Positions 17,196-24,673 of a DNA stretch of 64,000 nucleotides are shown piece by piece. The notes under the pieces are model-generated. The model saw only the letters and a list, made by a program, of their open reading frames with translations, did no database searches and had not been told where the DNA came from. Position 1 is the stretch's first letter. Every line of letters begins with the position of its first letter. Origin of the DNA: Bacteroidaceae bacterium (GTDB lineage: Bacteria > Bacteroidota > Bacteroidia > Bacteroidales > Bacteroidaceae); NCBI GenBank assembly GCA_017429945.1, contig JAFRNY010000073.1, forward strand, positions 16,571 to 80,570, written 5' to 3'. The position numbers were made by a program, and so were the translations under genes.

Positions 17196-18371
17196 ATGCA
17201 TCTCCACATGATTCATAAAATAAGAACCACTTTTGCCCTCTGGCTCTTATGCTGCATTTCAGCTCTGACGGCATGTTCGCGCAACGACGCCACTCCGAGC
17301 GAAGAACGCATTGCGGCGCTGGCCGACCAAGTTTGGGCCTATAGTCAAGGCCACGCCGAAGGCTTCACTCTAGACCTGCGCTCCATGACCGAGCCGGCCG
17401 AAGGCATTGCCGTAAGCTATGCAGCCACCCAAGGCTCACACTCGCGCCAGAGCCTCAACGCCGTGGTAAGCCATGCCCTTAGCCACGACGGCTACGTAGG
17501 TGGTTGGCAAAACAGCGGCGACGGTCTTTACTATTTCGACAGCACACGGCTCTTTCCCGAGGACTCGCTGCGCCTGGCACTTCACTTCGGGCAGGAAAAT
17601 AATCAACAGTCTGCCTACATAATCTCGTCTGGCATCGACGTGCCCATAAGCGGCAAGGTGGCGGAGATATCACGACGCTGCACACTGCTCGTAGGCACTA
17701 CAGGCGACTACCGCCCACTGTCGTTCTGCGAGGACGACGGCACCTACTGGGGCTTTGGCATAGAGATGGCCCGCGCCATAGCCGACGCATTGGGCGTGGA
17801 GCCAAGTTTCGTAAAAACATCGTGGCCGACACTCTCGGCCGACGTGCTTGCCGAACCACAACTCTTCGACCTTGCAATAGGAGGCATCACCATAACTGAC
17901 GCCCGAAAAGCTGCCATGGACATGAGCGACGGCTATCTGGCCAACGGAAAAACCATTCTCTGCCGAGCTGCTGATGCCAGCCGCTTCCGCTCACTTGCCG
18001 ACATCGACAAACCGGAAGTGCGCGTGATGGTGAATCCAGGCGGACTGAATGAAAAGTTCGCGCTCGAAAACCTCACGCAAGCCACCATCATCGTACACCC
18101 GAAAAACGAGGACATACCGATGCTCGTGGCCGTTGACTCGGCCGACGTAATGATAACAGAGATTACCGAAGCACCATACTACGTGCAGACCGACCCACGA
18201 CTCGCAGCGCCACTGCTCAGTCAGCCCTTCACACACGGACAGATAGGCGTGCTCATGCAGAAAGGGCAAAACGACCTTATGCAGATTGTCAACGCCGTCA
18301 TTCGGCAGATGAAGGCCGATGGCTCGCTCTTACGGCTTCATGAAAAATATGGACTAATATATAATTTCTAA
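17196..18371 (+). CDS. periplasmic lipoprotein with PheC-like substrate-binding domain
   Basis: The signal sequence ends in a lipobox (ISALTAC), so it is a predicted lipoprotein. A second in-frame ATG at 17208 could also be used. The C-terminal ~230 residues are a family-3 solute-binding fold. They contain LLVGTTGDYRPLSF, VKTSWPTL and VRVMVNPGGLNEKFA, which closely resemble cyclohexadienyl/arogenate dehydratase (PheC). A role in phenylalanine-type prephenate dehydration, or simply ligand binding, is possible. The ~130 residues before it form a separate module with HDGYVGGW and GLYYFDS motifs whose function I do not know. No transporter genes are adjacent. Three small genes follow closely. Confidence 0.8.
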   Translation: MHLHMIHKIRTTFALWLLCCISALTACSRNDATPSEERIAALADQVWAYSQGHAEGFTLDLRSMTEPAEGIAVSYAATQGSHSRQSLNAVVSHALSHDGYVGGWQNSGDGLYYFDSTRLFPEDSLRLALHFGQENNQQSAYIISSGIDVPISGKVAEISRRCTLLVGTTGDYRPLSFCEDDGTYWGFGIEMARAIADALGVEPSFVKTSWPTLSADVLAEPQLFDLAIGGITITDARKAAMDMSDGYLANGKTILCRAADASRFRSLADIDKPEVRVMVNPGGLNEKFALENLTQATIIVHPKNEDIPMLVAVDSADVMITEITEAPYYVQTDPRLAAPLLSQPFTHGQIGVLMQKGQNDLMQIVNAVIRQMKADGSLLRLHEKYGLIYNF

Positions 18372-18385
18372 TTACAATAACGACA

Positions 18386-18568
18386 ATGAAATACCCATGC
18401 GAAAACTGCAAGCTTCGCGCTCAGTATGATAAAAATCCCAAATCACTAGTCGGCCGCTTCTGGCGTTGGCAAATCAATTTCTGCCCAAGCTGGAGAGGAT
18501 ATTTCAAATCGCTGACACCCGAGAAACAGGAGGAACTGCGAACCAAGTACAATTTTTATAAATATTAG
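18386..18568 (+). CDS. small conserved-looking protein, 60 aa
   Basis: Unknown function. It begins MKYPCENCKLR with a CxxC pair, is rich in tryptophan, lysine and aromatic residues, and has a third cysteine in NFCPSW. That could support a small metal site. It lies 14 bp after the binding-lipoprotein gene and 6 bp before the next gene in the same direction, which supports it being a real gene of this cluster. Confidence 0.65.
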   Translation: MKYPCENCKLRAQYDKNPKSLVGRFWRWQINFCPSWRGYFKSLTPEKQEELRTKYNFYKY

Positions 18569-18574
18569 ACAGAA

Positions 18575-18781
18575 ATGCCAATGGACACACTGCCCAAAGA
18601 CCCCGCTATACTCGTCTCAAGCATCAACATGCTGCTGCGCGACGATGAGTTCGACAACCTCGAAGAGCTATGCTACGCTTTCGACCGCGAGCCCGAGGAG
18701 ATTACTGACTTCCTGCGACAAAACGGCTATGTCTACGACAACGGCCAGCGCCAATTCCGCCCAGAAGGCTACGACGCATGA
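18575..18781 (+). CDS. DUF4250-like small protein
   Basis: 68 residues with the pattern LPKDPAILVSSINMLLRDDE near the start, then a predicted helical ELCYAFDREPEEITDFL part and a final G-Y-x-Y-x4-QxQF motif. This matches my memory of the DUF4250 family. The function is unknown. Two ATGs lie two codons apart (18575, 18581) and the family usually starts at the second (MDTLPKDP). Its stop overlaps the next start by 4 bp. Confidence 0.75.
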   Translation: MPMDTLPKDPAILVSSINMLLRDDEFDNLEELCYAFDREPEEITDFLRQNGYVYDNGQRQFRPEGYDA

Positions 18782-19038
18782 TCCCTATACACAGCCTACA
18801 GACAGCCTACTGCTTCCTCCACCAGAAGCGCAACGTGTACCTACATTCCACACTCGACTGGCAGAAAGACGACATAGAATACGCCATAGCCGAATACGCC
18901 GACGCGATGGACAAGCAACTGCTGATCATGCTTGCTCAAGGACGAAAAGACTTCCTGAAAGAGCACACTTGCTTCAGAGCCGATATCGACAGCGCCGTGG
19001 CTCAACTAGAAGCCATGCTGCACCAAGCTCAAGCGTAA
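18778..19038 (+). CDS. hypothetical protein, 86 aa
   Basis: Soluble, helix-rich protein of unknown function with an acidic middle (DDIEYAIAEYADAMDKQLL) and the phrase KEHTCFRADID. It overlaps the DUF4250-like gene by ATGA, so it is probably translationally coupled. It ends 4 bp before the convergent DUF486 gene. Confidence 0.65.
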   Translation: MIPIHSLQTAYCFLHQKRNVYLHSTLDWQKDDIEYAIAEYADAMDKQLLIMLAQGRKDFLKEHTCFRADIDSAVAQLEAMLHQAQA

Positions 19039-19042
19039 ACGC

Positions 19043-19408
19043 TCACTGAAAGACGAAGTATACGGCAAGAACCAGGCATACGAAGGCCGCGAGATGGTTC
19101 CAATGCAGAGACTGCCCCTGAAAAAGGAAACCAACGATCGCCGTGAATATCGTCAGCGAGATCACCTCTTGAATCACTTTAAGCTGTACTAAAGTGAAGG
19201 GACCTCCATTGCCTTCGAAACCAATGCGGTTGGCAGGCACGGCAAAGCAGTATTCAACAAACGCGATACCCCACGAGAAAGCAATCACCCCAATCAAGGG
19301 CCACGACGTCGATATACCAGCCTGCTGAAGCCGGAGGTGACCGTACCAGGCCAGAGTCATGAAAATGTTACTTGTCAGCAGCAGAAGAATGGTCTGAAGT
19401 GCATGCAT
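19043..19408 (-). CDS. DUF486 small multidrug-like membrane protein
   Basis: 121 residues with four predicted membrane segments (about 4-22, 34-52, 72-90, 99-120). Family-typical phrases are SNIFMTLAWYGHL, FVEYCFAVPANRIG and FTLVQLKVIQEVI. DUF486 proteins belong to the drug/metabolite transporter superfamily, and their substrate is not known. The ATG at 19408 was chosen. A longer in-frame version starting at 19597 would run through the promoter region and into the sigma factor gene on the other strand. Confidence 0.88.
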   Translation of the reverse strand: MHALQTILLLLTSNIFMTLAWYGHLRLQQAGISTSWPLIGVIAFSWGIAFVEYCFAVPANRIGFEGNGGPFTLVQLKVIQEVISLTIFTAIVGFLFQGQSLHWNHLAAFVCLVLAVYFVFQ

Positions 19409-19445
19409 AATGTAAAGAAAAAAGTATTTTTTTAAAATTCGGCCG

Positions 19446-19453
19446 CAAAGATA
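19446..19453 (-). promoter_or_regulatory. -7 box of DUF486 gene
   Basis: TATCTTTG on the minus strand, 37 nt upstream of the ATG at 19408. It faces away from the sigma factor promoter 22 bp to the right. Confidence 0.55.
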
Positions 19454-19474
19454 GGCACTTTTCATTTTAATTAT

Positions 19475-19482
19475 TACCTTTG
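19475..19482 (+). promoter_or_regulatory. -7 box of ECF sigma operon
   Basis: TACCTTTG, 35 nt upstream of the sigma factor ATG. The two divergent promoters are so close that their RNA polymerase footprints must overlap. Confidence 0.65.
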
Positions 19483-19517
19483 CGCCGGATTTTTTAAGGA
19501 AACAACCCAAAAAACTG

Positions 19518-20069
19518 ATGAAGGTTGAATGGAATGAAGATGAAGTGGTAGCCGCACTGCACGACAGCAGCACCCGCGAGCGGGCATTCACACGCATCGT
19601 AGATCACTACAAGGAACGCCTCTATTGGCAGATACGCCGAATGGTGGTCTCGCACGACGATGCCGACGACGTGCTGCAGAACGTATTCCTCAAGGCATGG
19701 GCTGCCATCGACAACTTCCGCGGCGAAGCAAAGCTCTCGACGTGGCTCTTCCGCATTGCCAACAACGAGACGCTCAACTTCCTCGAACGAAAGCGGCAGG
19801 CCATAAGCATCGACGACGAAGGTGCAGTAAGCGTAGCCGCACGACTCGAAAGCGACCCATATTTCGACGGCGACGAGACAGCACGACAGCTGCAGGAAGC
19901 AATCGCCGAGCTGCCAGCGAAACAGCGTCAGGTGTTCCTGCTAAAGTACTTCGACGAGATGAAATACGAAGAAATGAGCTCGATGCTTGGCACCAGCGTA
20001 GGCGCACTTAAAGCGTCTTACCACCACGCCGTGAAGAAGATATCTGATTTTTTTACCGCACACGATTAA
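19518..20069 (+). CDS. ECF-type RNA polymerase sigma factor
   Basis: 183 residues with region 2 (RERAFTRIVDHYKERLYWQIRRM, DADDVLQNVFLKAW) and region 4 (ELPAKQRQVFLLKYFDEMKYEEMSSMLGTSVGALKASY), the minimal sigma-70 layout. It is followed by a small membrane protein and a periplasmic Spy-like protein on the same strand. That order recalls envelope-stress sigma operons, with the membrane protein a possible anti-sigma factor. Its -7 box is the housekeeping type. Confidence 0.93.
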   Translation: MKVEWNEDEVVAALHDSSTRERAFTRIVDHYKERLYWQIRRMVVSHDDADDVLQNVFLKAWAAIDNFRGEAKLSTWLFRIANNETLNFLERKRQAISIDDEGAVSVAARLESDPYFDGDETARQLQEAIAELPAKQRQVFLLKYFDEMKYEEMSSMLGTSVGALKASYHHAVKKISDFFTAHD

Positions 20070-20226
20070 ACCTTTTGCAACATTCCGACTCTTAATAATG
20101 TGACGACACTCAAAAACATCAATACGCACCACACCAAGGCAGATATAGTCACGTCTCTTCAGCTGCTATTCTATAGCAGCATCACATCATAACAAACCCT
20201 AAAAGCTTCACAGCAAGCACAGTATT

Positions 20227-20610
20227 ATGGAAAACGAGGAACTGATAAGCAAGTACGTCGGACAGGACAACCCTTTCCGAACACCCGACGGCTACTTCGA
20301 GAGTTTCACCGACCGCCTCATGCAACGCATACAGCAGCAAGAGCAGTCTGAGAAGCCAGCCCCCGTCATCACACTTTCACCTTGGAGGCGAGCCATGCGA
20401 TGGTCTGCGGCTGCCGTCGTGGCTGCACTATGCATTGCAGGAGGCACGTACCTCTATGTCGGAGCTGATCGCTTCAGCTCACTGGCTCGCACAGAGCAGA
20501 GCTATGAAAACCTTTCTGACGAGCAACTCGACGAGGCCCTCGACTACGAGATAGCTTGCGGACTGGTCGACAACAACAAGATCTCCTACTATCTCACTGT
20601 CGCAGAGTAG
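20227..20610 (+). CDS. single-pass membrane protein, possible anti-sigma partner
   Basis: 127 residues. A cytoplasmic N-terminal part (about 1-56) has the phrase NPFRTPDGYFESFTDRLMQRI. One membrane helix lies near 57-78 (WSAAAVVAALCIAGGTYLYV), followed by a short acidic periplasmic tail. No classical zinc anti-sigma motif is seen. Its place directly behind the ECF sigma gene is the only basis for proposing regulation of sigma. Confidence 0.7.
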   Translation: MENEELISKYVGQDNPFRTPDGYFESFTDRLMQRIQQQEQSEKPAPVITLSPWRRAMRWSAAAVVAALCIAGGTYLYVGADRFSSLARTEQSYENLSDEQLDEALDYEIACGLVDNNKISYYLTVAE

Positions 20611-20689
20611 AGAGCAGTAGGAGATATTGCATGACAACTGCTATGGATTTTGGGCTTCTCCAAGCCGAAATCCTAAACTAAGATAGAGT

Positions 20690-21157
20690 ATGAAACGACT
20701 ATTATTTATAATGTTTGCGCTCACGCTGAGCATTAATGCCAGCGCACAGCGTCAGGGCGAAGGCGGAGCTCCGCGCTTCGACCCGCAAAGATTCCAGCAG
20801 ATGGTTGAGGAACAGCTCTCGAGAGAAGCATGCCTCAGCCAAGAGGAACGCACCGCATTCTTTCCAATCTACAACGAAATGCGTGCAAAACAGCGCGAGA
20901 TGGGCAGACAGATTCACCAGCTGAAGAAGAGCACACCAGCTAATGCCAAAGCTGCAAGCGAAATCATCAACAAAATCAACCAGCTGAAGGTGGATATGTC
21001 AAAGCTCGAGAGCGACTACTATAAGCGCATTATAAAAGTGGTACCACCGGAAAAAGTGCTCAAATTGATGCGTGCTGAGGACGGCGTATATCGCCGAATG
21101 GTCCAGCGTCGCGACGACCATCATGGTGAGCGCCGTAAGCCGCAAGGCGAGCGCTGA
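20690..21157 (+). CDS. secreted Spy/CpxP-like helical protein
   Basis: 155 residues with a signal peptide (1-19, ending INASAQ) and a long charged helical body with many Gln, Arg and Glu (FDPQRFQQMVEEQLSRE, LSQEERTAFFPIYNEMRAK). It ends in a basic tail. The pattern resembles periplasmic Spy/CpxP-type chaperone-sensors, but the family LTxxQ repeats are weak. It is the third gene of the sigma operon and is followed by a strong terminator. Confidence 0.75.
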   Translation: MKRLLFIMFALTLSINASAQRQGEGGAPRFDPQRFQQMVEEQLSREACLSQEERTAFFPIYNEMRAKQREMGRQIHQLKKSTPANAKAASEIINKINQLKVDMSKLESDYYKRIIKVVPPEKVLKLMRAEDGVYRRMVQRRDDHHGERRKPQGER

Positions 21158-21177
21158 CTTCAATAGGAAGCCAATTA

Positions 21178-21226
21178 AAGGGTGACAGAGACAAGCTAAT
21201 GCTCTTCTCTGTCACCCTTGTTTTTT
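21178..21226 (+). terminator. intrinsic terminator of sigma operon
   Basis: 14-bp perfect arms (21178-21191 and 21206-21219) are followed by a run of six T at 21221-21226. Confidence 0.93.
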
Positions 21227-21344
21227 ATGCGCTAAGTAATGATTATGCCGCTATGTCCAGAGGTAATAATCACTTTAATACAGCTTTTTTGTGTAAAATG
21301 TTGCAAAAAGTCAGCTTTTATGCTGCAACTGAGAGATTTATTTG

Positions 21345-21352
21345 TAACTTTG
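21345..21352 (+). promoter_or_regulatory. -7 box of Crp-family gene
   Basis: TAACTTTG, 17 nt upstream of the ATG at 21370. The -33 element is not clear. Confidence 0.6.
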
Positions 21353-21369
21353 CGCGCGAATAAGCAAAG

Positions 21370-22044
21370 ATGGAAGAATCGATGTTCACAACATTGCTCA
21401 CCCTGCCTCTCTTTCAGGGACTGAGCTACGACGATGTAACACGCATCGTGGAGTCGACACGCCTCGACTTCATTACCCTCAAAGAAGGCAACGTGCTATG
21501 TCGGCACGATGAGCCGTGCAACGATGTGTACTTCATAATCGAGGGGCGCATCGCTACGCGCACACCCGCAGCCGATGGTCGATGGGCCGTGGAGGAGCAG
21601 GTGCAAGACCACTCCGTTATCGGGCTTAACGTGCTCTATGGACGGCGGCGTACACATCCATCCACATGCACTGCACTTACCACCACGCGCATCATGGTGG
21701 TGGACAAGCGCACGATGGGCGCACTCTTCCGTTACTTTGAAGTCATGCAGCTGGGCGCGTTCAACATTCTCACGAGCGAACTGGCCGAGCGCTCGCGTCG
21801 CCTATGGCTGCCGCCGACGCAGACGCTCGAGCAGCGCATCATACGGTTCATGCTAAACCACGTAAACCGGCCAGCTGGCCCCAAGCGCTTTGAGATATCA
21901 ATGGCTGTTCTCGGACTCTACCTTGGCGAAGACCAGCGCCGTATCAGCCGAGCCCTACACACGCTTGAGCGGGAAAACCTCCTCGTACTGCAACGACGAG
22001 CCATTGAAGTGCCAGCATTCGAACTACTGCTGAAACGCCCGTAA
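21370..22044 (+). CDS. Crp/Fnr-family transcriptional regulator
   Basis: 224 residues: an N-terminal cyclic-nucleotide-binding-type beta barrel (about 10-125, with CNDVYFIIEGRIATR) and a C-terminal winged helix-turn-helix (MAVLGLYLGEDQRRISRALHTLERENLL). There is no FNR-type cysteine cluster at the N-terminus, so oxygen sensing through an iron-sulfur cluster is unlikely. The ligand is unknown. It precedes the peptidase gene by 40 bp and may be in the same transcript. Confidence 0.9.
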   Translation: MEESMFTTLLTLPLFQGLSYDDVTRIVESTRLDFITLKEGNVLCRHDEPCNDVYFIIEGRIATRTPAADGRWAVEEQVQDHSVIGLNVLYGRRRTHPSTCTALTTTRIMVVDKRTMGALFRYFEVMQLGAFNILTSELAERSRRLWLPPTQTLEQRIIRFMLNHVNRPAGPKRFEISMAVLGLYLGEDQRRISRALHTLERENLLVLQRRAIEVPAFELLLKRP

Positions 22045-22084
22045 ACAGTCAATCAACTTCTTCCGATAAAGCTACATTATATTA

Positions 22085-24190
22085 ATGCATACAAATCCAC
22101 TCTTCAACAAAGACTACGGCACACCCCACAACACAGCGCCATTCGACAAAATAGTCTTCGAGGACTATGAGCCAGCCGTAATGGAAGCCTTGAAACGTGA
22201 TAAGGCTTTCATCGACCGCATCGTCTCGAATCCCGAAGCACCTACATTCGACAACACTATAGCCATAACCACGCCCGACGACATGCTCGAGCGCGTGACA
22301 AAGATCTTCTTCAATCTGCTCTCGGCCAACACCAACGACGAGATGGATGCTCTGGCCCAGAAACTATCACCCATACTCACCGAACACGCCAACGACATAA
22401 TATTCAATCGCGAATACTTCCGGAAGGTAAAACACGTATATGAGCTCTATCACCACGCTGATGACGCTGGGGTAGACACCGGGGTGCAGCCGCGACCGCT
22501 GACGCCCGAAGAGCAAATGCTGCTCAAGCGTGCATACGAAGGATTCGTCAGAGCTGGCGTTGACTTGCCAGAAGAACAACAGGCACGACTCCGGGAAATC
22601 AACACCCAAGCGAGCATGCTCACACTGCAGTTCTCGCAAAACCTGCTCAAGGAAACGAAAGCATTCGAGCTACGCATAACCGACACCTCTGACCTCAGCG
22701 GCCTGACAGATACAGCCATCGAAGCAGCTGCACTCGCAGCTAAGGAGAAAGGCTATGAAGGGTGGCTTTTTACGCTCAACGCGCCGTCATACGGGCCTTT
22801 TATGACCTATGCCGACAATCGAGAACTACGCCGCCAGATGTACGTCGCTAAGAACACCCTTTGCTGTCGCGACAACGAATTCAACAATGAGGAGATCGTA
22901 CGTCAAATCGTCAACCTGCGCCGCGAGAAGGCTCAACTGCTCGGATTCGACACCTTCGCCGACTACGTTCTTGTAGAGCGAATGGCTGAATCACCTGCCA
23001 AGGTATACGAGTTATTAGACCAGCTTCTCGAGGCATACACCGAACCAGCACGCCAAGAGATTCGTGAGATAGAGGCTTTGGCGCATAGTCTCGAGGGCGA
23101 CAACTTTGAGATGCAGCCATGGGACTTCTCGTATTACGCCCAGAAACTGCGTAAGCAGAGATTCGACATCGACAGTGAGATGCTGAGACCATATCTCGAG
23201 CTCTCCAAGGTGCGGGAAGGAGTATTCGGGTTGGCAACGAGACTTTATGGCATCACATTCCGGCGGAACACCGACATCCCGGTCTACCATCCCGATGTCG
23301 AAGCCTACGAAGTGCTTGATGCAGATGGCTCCTTCCTCGCAGTACTCTACACGGATTTCTACCCCCGCGATGGCAAGCAGGGCGGTGCTTGGATGACATC
23401 GTTCAAAGAGCAATGGATGGGTCGTGAAGAGAATGATCCGCCTACGGCTCCTCTAAAAAACAGCAGGCCGCAAGTCTCGCTTGTCATGAACTTCACCAAG
23501 CCAACCGAAACGAAGCCTTCGCTCCTGACACTCGGAGAGGTAGAGACCTTCCTGCATGAGTTCGGGCACGCACTTCACGGCATGTTCTCCAACACTCGAT
23601 TCTCATCCCTTTCAGGCACAAATGTCTATTGGGATTTCGTGGAACTGCCCTCTCAATTTATGGAGAACTTCGCCATTGAGCCAGAATTCCTGGCAACCTT
23701 CGCTCAACACTATCAGACCGGCGAAGCCCTGCCAAAGGAATATGTAGAACGTATCATCGCAAGCCGCAACTTCAATGTGGCATACGCCTGCGTGCGACAG
23801 GTCAGCTTCAGCCTGCTCGACATGGCATACTACACACTTAAGGAACCGCTGACTGAAGACATCAAGGCGTTTGAGCACAAAGCTTGGCAGAGAGCCATTC
23901 TTCTGCCAGAGCTCGAAGGAGCATGCATGTCGGTACAGTTCTCACATATCTTCGCCGGAGGCTATGCAGCTGGATATTATTCATATAAGTGGGCCGAGGT
24001 GCTCGACGCCGATGCCTTTGCAGTATTCAAGCAGGCTGGCATTTTCGACCGTGCAACCGCGCAGCGTTTTCGCGACGAAATTCTATCGAGAGGAGGCACA
24101 GAGCACCCAATGACCCTCTATCGCCGATTCCGGAAGGGAGAACCTACCATCGACGCTCTGCTTAGGCGCAACGGGATTCTTAAAGACTAA
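22085..24190 (+). CDS. M3-family metallopeptidase (Dcp-like)
   Basis: Zinc oligopeptidase/peptidyl-dipeptidase of 701 residues. The HExxH zinc site is seen in FLHEFGHALHGMFS (residues about 490-503). The family C-terminal region with FSHIFAGGYAAGYYSYKW is intact. There is no signal peptide, so it is probably cytoplasmic. It would degrade short peptides, which fits an asaccharolytic or peptide-using lifestyle. dCMP deaminase and the S41 protease follow at short spacing. Confidence 0.95.
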   Translation: MHTNPLFNKDYGTPHNTAPFDKIVFEDYEPAVMEALKRDKAFIDRIVSNPEAPTFDNTIAITTPDDMLERVTKIFFNLLSANTNDEMDALAQKLSPILTEHANDIIFNREYFRKVKHVYELYHHADDAGVDTGVQPRPLTPEEQMLLKRAYEGFVRAGVDLPEEQQARLREINTQASMLTLQFSQNLLKETKAFELRITDTSDLSGLTDTAIEAAALAAKEKGYEGWLFTLNAPSYGPFMTYADNRELRRQMYVAKNTLCCRDNEFNNEEIVRQIVNLRREKAQLLGFDTFADYVLVERMAESPAKVYELLDQLLEAYTEPARQEIREIEALAHSLEGDNFEMQPWDFSYYAQKLRKQRFDIDSEMLRPYLELSKVREGVFGLATRLYGITFRRNTDIPVYHPDVEAYEVLDADGSFLAVLYTDFYPRDGKQGGAWMTSFKEQWMGREENDPPTAPLKNSRPQVSLVMNFTKPTETKPSLLTLGEVETFLHEFGHALHGMFSNTRFSSLSGTNVYWDFVELPSQFMENFAIEPEFLATFAQHYQTGEALPKEYVERIIASRNFNVAYACVRQVSFSLLDMAYYTLKEPLTEDIKAFEHKAWQRAILLPELEGACMSVQFSHIFAGGYAAGYYSYKWAEVLDADAFAVFKQAGIFDRATAQRFRDEILSRGGTEHPMTLYRRFRKGEPTIDALLRRNGILKD

Positions 24191-24217
24191 TGATAAACTT
24201 CTAAATACAAGCCATAT

Positions 24218-24643
24218 ATGAGCACTATCCTTGATATGCGATACCTCCGCATGGCACGCATCTGGAGCGAAAACAGCTACTGCATACGTCGACAAGTAGG
24301 AGCCCTGATCGTAAAAGACAAAATGATTATTAGCGACGGCTACAACGGCACACCTTCAGGATTCGAAAACGTTTGCGAAGAAGACGGCGTGACAAAACCA
24401 TACGTGCTCCATGCCGAAGCCAACGCCATAACGAAGATTGCCCGTTCGGGCAACAATTCGGAAGGCGCCACACTCTACGTCACCGACTCGCCATGCATTG
24501 AATGCTCAAAACTGATTATTCAGGCCGGTATAAAGAGAGTGGTTTATGCACGCGACTACAGACTCACCGACGGCATCGACCTCCTCAATAGAGCCAATAT
24601 CGAAGTCGTTCACATGCCCTTCAGTGACGATGCTCAATCGTAA
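24218..24643 (+). CDS. dCMP deaminase family protein
   Basis: 141 residues with the zinc-binding deaminase signature HAEANAI and a second motif SPCIECSK. It probably converts dCMP to dUMP for thymidylate synthesis. The arrangement is like ComEB/dCMP deaminase, with the phrase GYNGTPSGF that binds nucleotide. It sits between two peptidase genes with gaps of about 30 bp on either side. Confidence 0.92.
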   Translation: MSTILDMRYLRMARIWSENSYCIRRQVGALIVKDKMIISDGYNGTPSGFENVCEEDGVTKPYVLHAEANAITKIARSGNNSEGATLYVTDSPCIECSKLIIQAGIKRVVYARDYRLTDGIDLLNRANIEVVHMPFSDDAQS

Positions 24644-24673
24644 TTCTCAATTCGTAAATATATTTTTTCATCA

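Noticed and set aside
19409-19597. N-terminal extension of the DUF486 protein
   Set aside because: It would cover both divergent promoters and part of the sigma gene; the ATG at 19408 gives the normal family length.
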